A stretch of 64,000 nucleotides of DNA from Metabacillus idriensis (GTDB taxonomy: Bacteria; Bacillota; Bacilli; Bacillales; Bacillaceae). A program made the position numbers and the translations under genes. Position 1 is the first letter of the stretch, and the number at the start of each line of letters is the position of its first letter. Of the stretch, positions 7,992 to 16,208 are shown one piece after another. Location: NCBI RefSeq assembly GCF_009674765.1, contig NZ_WKKF01000001.1, positions 806,001-870,000 on the forward strand. Direction: 5' to 3'. The notes beneath the pieces are model-generated. The model was not told the origin of the DNA and made no database searches. It was given only the letters and a program-made list of their open reading frames with translations.

Positions 7992-9512
7992 ATGAATGCA
8001 TTTATTGATGTTTTTAAGGAAAGACAGGGTGAGCTTGTGACCGCTCTGTTTGAGCATATTCAAATTTCTTTCATAGCTTTATTGTTTGCAGTGGTGATCT
8101 CAATTCCGCTTGGCATTTATTTAACGAGAAAAACACAGGCGGCTGAAGGGGTGATCGGGGTTTCTGCGGTCCTGCAGACAATCCCATCGCTTGCCCTGCT
8201 GGGACTGCTGATTCCTCTTGTTGGAATTGGGGTTGTGCCTGCTATTATTGCATTAGTGATTTATGCGCTGCTGCCAATCTTAAGAAATACATACACGGGG
8301 ATTAAAGAAGTGGATCCTTCCTTGATTGAAGCTGCAAGAGCGATGGGGATGAACAGCTCAAAGCGCCTGTTCAAAGTGGAGCTTCCGCTTGCTCTCCCTG
8401 TCATCATGGCCGGTATCCGTACAGCTATGGTGCTGATCGTTGGAACAACAACACTTGCCGCTCTTATTGGAGCAGGGGGCCTCGGGAAGCTGATCCTCCT
8501 TGGAATTGACCGAAATGACAATATGCTGATTTTGCTTGGAGCCATTCCAGCCGCATTGCTGGCTATTTTCTTTGACGTCCTCCTTCGATTAGTGGAAAAA
8601 GCATCTGCGAAACGATCGATGAAAGCCATTGGGATTGCAGCATTGATTGCCATATTGATCGCTGCCGTTCCGCTTGCATTCGGCACAGGGAAAAAAGACA
8701 TTGTGATTGCAGGGAAACTTGGCTCTGAGCCTGAGATCTTAATCAATATGTACAAACTGCTGATTGAGCAGGACACAGATTTAGAAGTTGAAGTGAAGCC
8801 GGGTCTTGGAAAAACGTCGTTTGTTTTCAATGCCCTTGAATCAGGAGATATCGATATTTACCCAGAGTTTACGGGAACAGCCATCACTACCTTCTTAAAA
8901 GAGGAGGCAGTCAGCACAGACAGGAAAGAAGTGTATGAGCAGGCGAAAGTAGGCATGGAGAAAGAATTTGATATGGCTTATCTAGAACCGATGCAGTTCA
9001 ACAACACCTACACGCTCGCTGTTCCAAAAGAAGCTGCCAATCAGTATGGCCTTGAAAAAATGTCTGATTTAAAACAAGTCGCAGGCAATATGAAAGCCGG
9101 GTTCACCCTCGAATTTTCAGATCGAATGGACGGTTATAAAGGGATTCAAAAGCTATACGGAACAACCTTTCCAAACTTAAAAACAATGGAGCCAAAACTG
9201 CGCTATGAAGCGATTCAATCAGGGGAAATCAACCTTATTGATGCTTATTCAACCGACAGTGAACTGAAGCAGTATAACTTAACGGTTCTTGAAGATGATA
9301 AAAATCTGTTTCCGCCTTATCAGGGAGCACCTTTATTAAAGCAGGAAACACTTGAAGAGCATCCGGAAATTGAAGATGCTTTGAACAAACTAGCCGGCAA
9401 AATTACAGATGATGAAATGCGTGATATGAATTATCAAGTAAACGTAGAAGGAAAACCGGCTGCAGAAGTGGCAGAAGATTATTTGCAAAATGAAGGCTTG
9501 CTGAATAAGTAG
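7992..9512 (+). CDS. Fused permease and substrate-binding protein (OpuC/BilEB/EgtU type)
   Basis: Single polypeptide of 506 residues. Residues about 1-215 are a binding-protein-dependent permease with 5-6 membrane spans and the coupling motif EAARAMGMNSSKRLF. Residues about 235-506 are an OpuAC-type receptor domain (begins KKDIVIAGKLGSEPEIL) facing outward, so the receptor is covalently tethered to the channel. This fusion matches BilEB of Listeria and EgtUBC, the L-ergothioneine importer of Streptococcus pneumoniae, rather than B. subtilis OpuC with separate subunits. The ligand (betaine, carnitine, choline or ergothioneine) cannot be decided without the aligned binding-pocket residues. It forms an operon with the upstream ATPase. 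Confidence 0.92.
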   Translation: MNAFIDVFKERQGELVTALFEHIQISFIALLFAVVISIPLGIYLTRKTQAAEGVIGVSAVLQTIPSLALLGLLIPLVGIGVVPAIIALVIYALLPILRNTYTGIKEVDPSLIEAARAMGMNSSKRLFKVELPLALPVIMAGIRTAMVLIVGTTTLAALIGAGGLGKLILLGIDRNDNMLILLGAIPAALLAIFFDVLLRLVEKASAKRSMKAIGIAALIAILIAAVPLAFGTGKKDIVIAGKLGSEPEILINMYKLLIEQDTDLEVEVKPGLGKTSFVFNALESGDIDIYPEFTGTAITTFLKEEAVSTDRKEVYEQAKVGMEKEFDMAYLEPMQFNNTYTLAVPKEAANQYGLEKMSDLKQVAGNMKAGFTLEFSDRMDGYKGIQKLYGTTFPNLKTMEPKLRYEAIQSGEINLIDAYSTDSELKQYNLTVLEDDKNLFPPYQGAPLLKQETLEEHPEIEDALNKLAGKITDDEMRDMNYQVNVEGKPAAEVAEDYLQNEGLLNK

Positions 9513-9520
9513 AAGTTAAA

Positions 9521-9553
9521 AGAGAGAATTCCGTGCGGATTCTCTCTTTTTTT
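9521..9553 (+). terminator. Terminator of the fused ABC importer operon
   Basis: AGAGAGAAT (9521-9529) plus CC pairs with GG plus ATTCTCTCT (9539-9547), followed by a run of T. Confidence 0.85.
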
Positions 9554-9555
9554 AG

Positions 9556-9709
9556 AGATAAGATAGGATAAAATTTTACGCTTCGATGGCGAGCGGAATC
9601 GCTCAGGCTCCTCGGCCAGAGCGGCTCCAAAAGTATTGGCAAAAAGCGCCTTTTCTGTCGGATCCTTATCTGACATGCCTGCGCTAAACGGGCGCTTGCG
9701 CTTTTCTTA
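9556..9709 (+). repeat. Dispersed repeat family A, copy 2, ending on the adaA stop codon
   Basis: Near-identical to copy 1 but with GAGCG/CGCTC arms in place of the CGATGG hairpin. Its terminal CTTTTCTTA contains the complement of the adaA stop codon (9707-9709). On the minus strand the element therefore begins at the last codon of adaA. Confidence 0.88.
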
Positions 9710-10237
9710 GTGAGTCGTACGGTATTCGGTTGGCGAGAGATTCGTTTTCTTTTTAAATACGGCTGAGAAGTGAGAGGCATTTTTAAACCCTGCAGCAGAG
9801 GCGATTTCATGTATGGGAAGCTCTGTTTCAAGAATCAGCTGCTCAGCCCGCTGAACCCTTTTCTCCAGCAGATACTGGCTAGGCGAAGTATTCGTTTCAT
9901 CTTTAAAAATCCGCTGCAGATGAAAGGGACTTATATAAAGCTTTTCTGCCAATTTACCCAGAGTCATTTCATCTGTAAGATGATCAGCTAGATAGGCTTG
10001 TGCTGTTTGTATGATTGAAGGAGTCAGCAGCTCATCCGGACGGCATCGTTTACAGGGACGCAGTCCATCACGAACAGGGGTGTCAATATCTGCATAAATC
10101 GTGACATTCTCCTGTTTCGGTGTTCTTGAAGGACAAGAAGGCATGCAAAAGATTCGAGTTGTCCGGACACCGTAATAGAAAATGCCATCATAGGTTTGAT
10201 CGCAGGATACGATGGCATTCCAAAATTTCATTTCCAT
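9707..10237 (-). CDS. adaA: Methylphosphotriester-DNA methyltransferase / transcriptional activator (AdaA type)
   Basis: Adaptive-response regulator of 176 residues, close to the usual length of AdaA. The N-terminal zinc domain has Cys31 and Cys35 (FCMPSC) and Cys62 and Cys65 (CKRC). By family knowledge Cys31 accepts methyl groups from DNA phosphotriesters and switches the protein to an activator. Residues about 75-176 form an AraC-type double helix-turn-helix (LAEKLYISPFHLQRIFK; IASAAGFKNASHFSAVFKK). The start ATG follows AAAGGAGCTGATCTT. In B. subtilis adaA and adaB overlap in one operon; here they are divergent. The stop codon lies inside a dispersed repeat. Confidence 0.93.
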   Translation of the reverse strand: MEMKFWNAIVSCDQTYDGIFYYGVRTTRIFCMPSCPSRTPKQENVTIYADIDTPVRDGLRPCKRCRPDELLTPSIIQTAQAYLADHLTDEMTLGKLAEKLYISPFHLQRIFKDETNTSPSQYLLEKRVQRAEQLILETELPIHEIASAAGFKNASHFSAVFKKKTNLSPTEYRTTH

Positions 10238-10293
10238 AAGATCAGCTCCTTTCTTTCATTTTATCACGTGGGTGTTTGATCTCGAAATAGAAG

Positions 10294-10334
10294 AAATGAA
10301 ACCGCAAAAATACAATAGTGGAGACGTTTATAAT
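10294..10334 (+). promoter_or_regulatory. Activator-type adaB promoter with an Ada-box-like site
   Basis: A perfect -10 TATAAT (10329-10334) has no recognisable -35 hexamer at the 17-bp position (AAAAAT, 10306-10311). Just upstream is AATGAAACCGCAAAA (10295-10309), which resembles the E. coli Ada box core AAAGCGCAA with one change. This fits a promoter needing methylated AdaA. Confidence 0.45.
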
Positions 10335-10358
10335 AAGAAAATGGGAGGTGTCATGCAA

Positions 10359-10862
10359 ATGAAAGGATATTATCAATCACCGATCGGATGGATTGAAGTG
10401 ATTGGTTCTGAGAAGGGAATTTCCGGTGTTTCTTTTACTGATGCTGCAGAAAAAGAATCAGACTGTCATCCCTATATTGAGCGGTGTATTCAAGAACTTG
10501 ATGATTATTTTAAAGGAGAAAAACCATTTTTTACGGTTCCAATTGATGGTAACGGAACGGTTTTTCAGCAAAAAGTATGGTCTGAAGTCAACTGTATTCC
10601 GTTCGGACAAACAGCTTCATATTCCAAAATTGCGGATAAAATAGGAAGCCCGCAAGCGTCAAGAGCAGTCGGCATGGCTAATGGCAAAAACAAGCTGGGC
10701 ATTTTGATTCCGTGCCATCGGGTCATAGGGAAAAACAGCAGCCTGACGGGATACGCCTGGGAAACGTGGAGAAAACAATGGCTGCTGAACCATGAAAAGA
10801 AAATGCTGGGAGAAAGGAATCATTTGAACATTGCAAAAAGGAATTCGGAGCTGAAATCTTGA
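10359..10862 (+). CDS. adaB: Methylated-DNA--protein-cysteine methyltransferase (AdaB/Ogt)
   Basis: Suicidal O6-alkylguanine repair protein of 167 residues. The active-site motif IPCHRVIG places the acceptor Cys at 119. The minor-groove-binding helix-turn-helix precedes it (YSKIADKIGSPQASRAVGMANGKN), with the intervening Asn of that segment. The start ATG at 10359 lies 8 nt after GGGAGGTG; ATGs at 10341 and 10353 are too close to that site. It is divergent from adaA with a shared regulatory interval. A C-terminal extension of about 20 residues (after LLNHEKK) is slightly longer than usual. Confidence 0.93.
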   Translation: MKGYYQSPIGWIEVIGSEKGISGVSFTDAAEKESDCHPYIERCIQELDDYFKGEKPFFTVPIDGNGTVFQQKVWSEVNCIPFGQTASYSKIADKIGSPQASRAVGMANGKNKLGILIPCHRVIGKNSSLTGYAWETWRKQWLLNHEKKMLGERNHLNIAKRNSELKS

Positions 10863-10905
10863 AGGTAGGAAGGGAGAAAATCTGATCCTGCGGGGTGAGG
10901 AGTTT

Positions 10906-11835
10906 ATGAAGGCAGACGGGGTCTTTGAAGGCGGAGGCGTTCGGGGAATTGCGTTTACCGGCGCCATTCAGGCAATGGAAGAAGAGCAGGTAGAGTGGGA
11001 TAGACTTGCCGGCACATCAGCTGGGGCGGTAATCGCTGCTCTTTTGGCAAGCGGGTATAAAAGTTATGAAATTCGCGATCTTCTTATTCAAATGGATTTT
11101 ACTAAATTTAGAGGCAAATCTTTTTTAAATTATATTCCGATTGTCGGCGGGCTCTTTGAACTCATGATCCATTTAGGATTTTACAAAAATGATTATCTGG
11201 AAGAATGGGTTGATTCTATGCTTGCCGCTAGAGGGATCAGGACATTTGCCGATCTGCCTGAAGGGAAACTGAAGATTATCGCATCAGATGTTTCAAACGG
11301 AGAAATTCTTATTTTGCCGGATGATTTGCCGAAATACAGCATGAAACCAGGGGATGTAAAAATATCAACTGCCGTCATGATGAGCGCCTCCCTGCCATTT
11401 TTCTTCAGGCCGGTCAAATGGAAGTCAAAAACAAGATTTACCTCATATATTTTAGATGGAGGGCTGCTCAGCAATTTTCCGATCTGGATCTTTGATTCGA
11501 AAGAGGAACCGCGCTTTCCAACATTCGGCTTCAGGTTTGTGAAAGAGGAAATTCAGATGGGAGCAGTCATTCCAACACCCGTCCATCTCTTTAAAAATAT
11601 TTTTAAAACGATGCTGCAGGCACATGACCTTAGACATCTAACCAAAGAAACAAAAGAAAGAACGATTCAAATCCCTACAGGGGGTATTACCGCAACTGAT
11701 TTTGATTTGAAGGACGAAGAGATTGCCTTGCTTTATCAATCGGGATATTCCGCGGCAAAAGCATTTCTGCAGGGATTTGAGTTTGAAAAATATAAGGAAC
11801 TGAGAAAAAAGAAAAAACTGCACGGAGACCAATGA
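10906..11835 (+). CDS. Patatin-like phospholipase family protein
   Basis: Predicted lipid acyl hydrolase of 309 residues. It has the glycine-rich oxyanion loop (EGGGVRGIAF, about 8-17), the nucleophile elbow GTSAG (Ser about 41) and the dyad Asp in LDGGLLSNFP (about 183). The patatin Ser-Asp dyad is therefore complete. No signal peptide or certain membrane span is present. It starts at ATG after GGGGTGAGGAG, 43 bp downstream of adaB, and could be partly co-transcribed with it. Bacterial patatins hydrolyse phospholipids or acylglycerols; the physiological substrate is unknown. Confidence 0.9.
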   Translation: MKADGVFEGGGVRGIAFTGAIQAMEEEQVEWDRLAGTSAGAVIAALLASGYKSYEIRDLLIQMDFTKFRGKSFLNYIPIVGGLFELMIHLGFYKNDYLEEWVDSMLAARGIRTFADLPEGKLKIIASDVSNGEILILPDDLPKYSMKPGDVKISTAVMMSASLPFFFRPVKWKSKTRFTSYILDGGLLSNFPIWIFDSKEEPRFPTFGFRFVKEEIQMGAVIPTPVHLFKNIFKTMLQAHDLRHLTKETKERTIQIPTGGITATDFDLKDEEIALLYQSGYSAAKAFLQGFEFEKYKELRKKKKLHGDQ

Positions 11836-11855
11836 TAATGTTGGTCTCTTTTTTT
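11825..11855 (+). terminator. Terminator after the patatin gene
   Basis: GAGACCAA (11825-11832) pairs with TTGGTCTC (11841-11848), followed by seven T. The 5' arm overlaps the end of the coding region. Confidence 0.85.
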
Positions 11856-12174
11856 ACGATATGAATGGAGCCCTATAAATTCGATAAACGGCTAACATTG
11901 ATAGTCAAAAAAACATTCTATGCGAAAACAGCTTTTTTTACAAATGAAAAAATGATTCAAAAGGAGGAAAAGCTAAATAAATTCGAAAGCTGCTGGGTTA
12001 TCCTTGCTATGAATCCTTCGAATCACGAAATAATAATTGAATCATTTGTCCTGATTTAGACGAAATAAACAAAAATGTCGAATTTTATGGGGATAAGAAA
12101 CTATTCTTAATTTTTTGAAAATAAATCCCTTTTCCTCTATCATTAGATTCACAAGAAGAAAGAGGAGGCAGTCC
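11856..12174. other. Intergenic gap with a family B fragment
   Basis: About 320 bp without a convincing gene. A 195-bp open frame (11865-12059) has no ribosome site and an unnatural composition. Around 11917-11934 a stretch TCTATGCGAAAACAGC matches one end of dispersed repeat family B at 63330. The rest is AT-rich and presumably holds the promoter of the following carboxypeptidase. Confidence 0.5.
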
Positions 12175-13803
12175 ATGAAAAAGGTTCTAAAAAAAAGCTC
12201 GATTCCAGTATTATTGACAGCCAGTTTTTTATTAGCGCCTGCAGTGAGCGCTGAAACACCGTATTATGGGAAGACGTACAGCCAGCCTGAACAGGTAAGG
12301 CCGCTGTTTCCAGAGGTTGAAGTAACGGATGGAACACCTGCATTTGTAAAAGGAGAAGAAGCTTTTACAACTCAGGAGGAAATGCTTGCTTACATAGAAG
12401 AGCTGAAAGCGAAGAGCCCGTATGTTTCGGTGAAAAACATCGGCACTTCTCAAAATGGCCTGGAAATGCCTGCCCTTTATTTTACGAAAGATCAAAAAAT
12501 CAATCCTAGTTATTTATCCCGCAAACCGACTGTTTGGATTCAAAGCCAGATTCATGGAAATGAGCCGGCAAGCGGAGAATCGATTTTAGCGATTGCGAAC
12601 CGGCTGACAGGAGACCTTGGAGATGAGGTATTAGATAAAATTAATGTCATCATCGTTCCCCGCGTGAATCCGGACGGCTCGTATAATTTTAAACGCCAGC
12701 TGCAAAACGGACTTGATGGAAACCGGGATCATGTAAAGCTTGAATCTCCAGAGGTGCAGGCGATTCATCATGAATACAACAAGTATACTCCAGAGGTTGT
12801 CATTGATGCTCATGAATACACACCTTATACAAGTTCTTTTGACGATTTCGGAGAGGATGGACTGCTGAAATATCATGATATTTTGCTATTATCGGGAAGA
12901 AACTTAAACATTCCTGAAAAAATTCGGACGATGTCTGACAGCCTGTATGTCGATCCTACTTTAGACACGTTAGAAGACAAGGGCTTTACAGGTGACCGCT
13001 ATTATACAACTGGTGTAACTAATGGAGAGATTGATATCCTTGAAGGGGGAACTGAGCCGCGCATTGGCCGGAACTCATTTGGCCTGCAGACCTCGTTTTC
13101 ATTTTTAGTTGAAAGCCGCGGCATCGCCATTGGAAGAGAAGATTTTGGCCGCAGAGTCGCTGCTCAAATTGCGACGCACGAGCATATTTTAAGACAGACT
13201 GCAGAGAATGCGAAAAAAGTAAAATTGACCGTCGCGCTAGAGCGTGCAAAGCTTGTCAAGAAAGGGCTGCGCAGTAATGATAAAGATCCAATCATCGTCA
13301 ACAGCGAAGCCGTGGAACTTGAAAATCAAACACTTGAAATGATTGATATCGCAACGGGCACTGTAAAAGATATCCCAGTGAACTATTTCAGTGCAACAGA
13401 AGCAGAACCGACGTTAACGAGAGAAAGGCCGACAGCCTATGTGCTGAAGCCTGAACAGGGAGAAATTGCTGCTAAGCTTAAGAATCAGGGCTTGAAAGGA
13501 TTCCAGCTGCCAAAGCAAATGAAGCTGCCGGTTGAAGCTTATGAAGTAACCAGCAAGGAGAACACGGAGAAGTATGAAGGCATCCAGCTTGCAGAAGTTC
13601 AGACGGAGCTTAAAAAGAAAGAGGTTGTGTTCCCGAAAGGCACATACGTTTTCTTATCTGCACAGCCGCAAAACAACTTGATGTCACTCTCTTTAGAACC
13701 GGAATCGATTGACAGTTATATCACATTTGGATACATTCCTTCTGAAGTTGGACAAGAGCTGCCGGTTTACAGGTTTATGTTTGATGGAAAGAGGCTGAAA
13801 TAA
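12175..13803 (+). CDS. Secreted M14 family zinc carboxypeptidase
   Basis: Exported metallocarboxypeptidase of 542 residues. The start ATG follows AGAGGAGGCAGTCC; an in-frame ATG 20 codons upstream has no such site. A signal peptide covers about 1-27 (cleavage near VSAETP). Zinc ligands are HGNE (SQIHGNEPASGE, His plus Glu) and a later His in VIDAHEYTP; RVNPDGS and the glutamate in LVESRG complete the M14 active site. The catalytic domain spans about 55-370, and the last 170 residues form an unassigned C-terminal region. It probably trims peptides released by the nearby secreted proteases, or acts on wall peptides. Confidence 0.9.
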   Translation: MKKVLKKSSIPVLLTASFLLAPAVSAETPYYGKTYSQPEQVRPLFPEVEVTDGTPAFVKGEEAFTTQEEMLAYIEELKAKSPYVSVKNIGTSQNGLEMPALYFTKDQKINPSYLSRKPTVWIQSQIHGNEPASGESILAIANRLTGDLGDEVLDKINVIIVPRVNPDGSYNFKRQLQNGLDGNRDHVKLESPEVQAIHHEYNKYTPEVVIDAHEYTPYTSSFDDFGEDGLLKYHDILLLSGRNLNIPEKIRTMSDSLYVDPTLDTLEDKGFTGDRYYTTGVTNGEIDILEGGTEPRIGRNSFGLQTSFSFLVESRGIAIGREDFGRRVAAQIATHEHILRQTAENAKKVKLTVALERAKLVKKGLRSNDKDPIIVNSEAVELENQTLEMIDIATGTVKDIPVNYFSATEAEPTLTRERPTAYVLKPEQGEIAAKLKNQGLKGFQLPKQMKLPVEAYEVTSKENTEKYEGIQLAEVQTELKKKEVVFPKGTYVFLSAQPQNNLMSLSLEPESIDSYITFGYIPSEVGQELPVYRFMFDGKRLK

Positions 13804-13810
13804 GGATAAA

Positions 13811-13846
13811 AAAAGCAGCAGGGATACTAACATCCCTGCTGCTTTT
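13811..13846. terminator. Bidirectional terminator between the M14 peptidase and nupC
   Basis: A stem of AAGCAGCAGGGAT (about 13813-13825) and ATCCCTGCTGCTT (13832-13844) is flanked by A-tracts on the left and T on the right. It can serve both converging genes. Confidence 0.88.
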
Positions 13847-13850
13847 GTTC

Positions 13851-15032
13851 TTATAGTACGATACTTACAATAATCGCAGATAAAATACTTACAAGTGTAG
13901 CACCGTAAAGCAATTTCAATCCAAAGCGGGCAACAACATTCCCTTGTTTTTCATGAAGTCCTTTAACAGCACCTGCAATGATTCCGATTGAAGAGAAGTT
14001 AGCAAAGGATACAAGGAATACTGAGATGATTCCAAGTGTGCGCTCGCTGAAGTTCTCAGATACTTTTGCCAGATCCATCATCGCAACGAATTCGTTTGTC
14101 ACTAATTTAGTGGCCATAATTCCGCCCGCAGCAACTGCTTCACTCATAGGAACACCCATGATTAATGCAAATGGTGCAAAAATGTAGCCCAAAATTGCCT
14201 GGAATGTAATGCCGAAAATCATATCAAAAATGCTGTTTACAGCTGCGATTAAAGCAACGAAACCGATAAGCATTGCGCCTACGATAATAGCTACTTTAAA
14301 TCCATCCATGATATATTCGCCAAGCATTTCGAAGAAGGATTGCTTTTCTTCTTCTTGAATGACAAGAATATCTTCTTCATCAGTAACAGTGTAAGGATTA
14401 ATGATAGATGCGATAATGAATCCGCCGAACAGGTTGATGACGATTGCTGTTACAACGTATCTTGGCTCGATCATTGTCATGTAAGCACCAACGATAGACA
14501 TTGATACCGTAGACATAGCTGATGCACAAAGCGTGTAAAGACGCTGTGATGATAATTGGCCAAGCTGTTTTTTAACAGTGATGAAAACTTCAGATTGTCC
14601 AACAATGGCAGATGCCACTGCGTTATATGATTCGAGTTTGCCCATTCCATTGATTTTGCTTAATACAAATCCAATGCCTTTCATGATAAAAGGAAGGACC
14701 TTAATGTACTGGAAAATCCCGATAAGTGCTGAGATAAAGACGATTGGAAGCAATACATTCAAGAAAAATGGAGCTTGTCCATCATTTGCAAGTCCGCCGA
14801 AAACGAACATGATTCCTTCATTTGCATAGCCAAGCAATTTGCCGAATCCATCAGCAATCGCTGTGATCATGATTAAACCAAACTTCGTGTTCAATAAAAG
14901 GAACGTTAATAGAATTTGAATCACAATCATTAGGGCAACAGGTTTGAACTTAATTTTTTTGCGGTCGCTGCTTGCAGCCCATGCTAATCCGAGTACGATC
15001 GCTAGACCGAGAAGGGCTATTAGGTATTTCAT
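13851..15032 (-). CDS. nupC: Concentrative nucleoside transporter (NupC family)
   Basis: Cation-coupled nucleoside importer of 393 residues with about 10 hydrophobic segments. Family signatures include VVGQSEVFI-type [10 protein letters not shown] in the first half and TNEFVAMM, followed by the C-terminal FANFSSIGI motif. I place the start at ATG 15032, 7 nt after GAGGTG, instead of GTG 15041, which is part of that site. It is monocistronic, with a sigma-A-like promoter, a leader inverted repeat and a cre-like site, suggesting catabolite repression. The substrate range (pyrimidine versus purine nucleosides) is not readable from sequence. Confidence 0.92.
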   Translation of the reverse strand: MKYLIALLGLAIVLGLAWAASSDRKKIKFKPVALMIVIQILLTFLLLNTKFGLIMITAIADGFGKLLGYANEGIMFVFGGLANDGQAPFFLNVLLPIVFISALIGIFQYIKVLPFIMKGIGFVLSKINGMGKLESYNAVASAIVGQSEVFITVKKQLGQLSSQRLYTLCASAMSTVSMSIVGAYMTMIEPRYVVTAIVINLFGGFIIASIINPYTVTDEEDILVIQEEEKQSFFEMLGEYIMDGFKVAIIVGAMLIGFVALIAAVNSIFDMIFGITFQAILGYIFAPFALIMGVPMSEAVAAGGIMATKLVTNEFVAMMDLAKVSENFSERTLGIISVFLVSFANFSSIGIIAGAVKGLHEKQGNVVARFGLKLLYGATLVSILSAIIVSIVL

Positions 15033-15078
15033 TTTCTTCACCTCTGAGATGTATTTAAAAGCATTTTTGAAAAGAATC

Positions 15079-15092
15079 TGTATACGCTTTCA
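15079..15092 (-). promoter_or_regulatory. Candidate cre (CcpA) site in the nupC leader
   Basis: On the minus strand the sequence is TGAAAGCGTATACA, which departs from the cre consensus TGWAARCGYTWNCW at one position. It lies downstream of the promoter, where bound CcpA would act as a roadblock. Confidence 0.55.
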
Positions 15093-15110
15093 TCTAATTC
15101 CAAAAAGAGA

Positions 15111-15176
15111 GTCAGCGTCATCTGATGTCTGACCTCTGACGTATTTAACTATAATAGATTAATAGGAACAAAGCAA
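15111..15176 (-). promoter_or_regulatory. nupC promoter with a downstream inverted repeat
   Basis: On the minus strand, TTGCTT (15171-15176) and TATAGT (15148-15153) are spaced 17 bp. Just downstream, an imperfect inverted repeat (GTCAGCGTCA at 15111-15120 with TGACCTCTGAC at 15130-15140) could be a repressor operator or a 5' mRNA hairpin. Confidence 0.5.
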
Positions 15177-15200
15177 CCCTATTTTTTAAAGAAATTTGGT

Positions 15201-15818
15201 TTATTTATAAGATAGTCTGCTGCTCATTCTTGCTAATAACCCTTCAAATTTAGGGAAAAAGTACTGAACAACAAAGCCTAATGTAAGCGTGACGATAAAT
15301 GTTCCGATCCCGATTGCCCCTTGAAAAATAAAGGCAAGCAAAAGAGCGAATGCTTCACTGATAATTCGTGAATTTCTTAAGTTCAAGCCAAAGCGAGTAT
15401 GAATCGCAACCATCAATGTGTCCATCGGGCTTGCAGGGAATTTAGCCTGCAGGTAAATAGCTACTCCGACGCCCATTGAGAGAATGCCGGCGATAAGAGC
15501 TGAAGCCTGGAAAAACAGGACAGTTGGCGAATAGTGTTTTAAAACAACCAAAAGCCAAAAATCAATCAATGCTCCAATTAGGAGAATACTTGCTGCTGCA
15601 AGAATTTCAGGCTTTTTCTTCATCAAAAAAGCATTGATGAAAATTAAAGCGATTCCATTAATGAAAATACAAGTTCCGACTGTCAGGCCAAACATGTTTG
15701 ATTCGCCTACAGCGAGCGCGTCCCATGAAGATGCTCCTAAACCTGATTTGATAATCAGAGAAACACCAAGTGTTAAAATCAATAATCCCGTGATAAAAAA
15801 TAATGCTCTTTCTTTCAT
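15201..15818 (-). CDS. YczE/YitT-like integral membrane protein
   Basis: Membrane protein of 205 residues with five to six predicted spans, resembling the YczE family (LGVSLIIKSGLGASSWDAL near the N terminus; a repeat-like FPASPMDTLMVAI motif in the middle). B. subtilis YczE is needed for some peptide antibiotic production, but no transport function is established. The ATG at 15818 follows GAGAGGGGATTTTTG; a TTG one codon upstream is less likely. It stands alone between nupC and the amino-acid ABC operon. Confidence 0.82.
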   Translation of the reverse strand: MKERALFFITGLLILTLGVSLIIKSGLGASSWDALAVGESNMFGLTVGTCIFINGIALIFINAFLMKKKPEILAAASILLIGALIDFWLLVVLKHYSPTVLFFQASALIAGILSMGVGVAIYLQAKFPASPMDTLMVAIHTRFGLNLRNSRIISEAFALLLAFIFQGAIGIGTFIVTLTLGFVVQYFFPKFEGLLARMSSRLSYK

Positions 15819-16051
15819 CAAAAATCCCCTCTCAAGCTGGTATCTATTGTAAGTAATTGGATGTTAGTCATCAGACCTCTTTGAACCGTTTTCATCATAC
15901 TCAATTCTGCAGTCAAAAGCAATATGAAATTTATTGTAAAGAGCACATAAAAAGACGTGAGATCCGAAAATCTCACGTCTTGTCTGTGTTTTAAAGAATT
16001 AAAAAAGTTAAAAGGTTGGCGGATATGAAATAAAGTGATCTGAGCTTTTGT
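15819..16051. other. Intergenic gap upstream of the YczE-like gene
   Basis: No gene is visible. The stretch contains the promoter region of the YczE-like gene and the terminator of the opposite operon (15950-15981). Repeat family A copy 3 begins at its right edge. Confidence 0.5.
15950..15981 (-). terminator. Terminator of the amino-acid ABC operon
   Basis: AAGACGTGAGAT (15952-15963) pairs perfectly with ATCTCACGTCTT (15970-15981). Read on the minus strand, the stem is followed by TTTTTA. The dispersed repeat at 16052 separates it from the last gene of the operon, so the element appears to have inserted between gene and terminator. Confidence 0.85.
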
Positions 16052-16208
16052 TCATAGATAAGAAAGTATAAAATTTTGCGCTTCGATGGCAAGCGGAACC
16101 GCTCAGGCTCCTCGGCCAGAACGGATCCGAAAGTATTGGCAAAAAGCGCCTTTTCTGGCGGATTCTTATCTGTCATGCCTGCGCTAAACGGGCGCTTCCG
16201 CTTTTCTT
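16052..16208 (+). repeat. Dispersed repeat family A, copy 3, abutting the ABC ATPase stop codon
   Basis: Very similar to copies 1 and 2. It ends CGCTTTTCTTTT immediately before the TTA (16209-16211) that is the complement of the ATPase stop codon. The minus strand holds a short ATG-led frame almost identical in peptide to that of copy 2. Confidence 0.88.

Noticed and set aside
8261-8830. 189-residue minus-strand open frame inside the fused permease-receptor gene
   Set aside because: Shadow of a strongly supported gene; low-complexity Ser/Pro/Ile composition and no ribosome site.
10297-10328. Sigma-W promoter before adaB (TGAAAC present)
   Set aside because: The next CGT is 22 nt away instead of 16, so the spacing is wrong.
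11865-12059. 64-residue open frame after the patatin gene
   Set aside because: No ribosome site, begins inside the terminator region, and overlaps a fragment of repeat family B.
15042-15200. Purine riboswitch before nupC
   Set aside because: None of the conserved loop sequences of the purine aptamer are present; only an inverted repeat and a cre-like site are seen.
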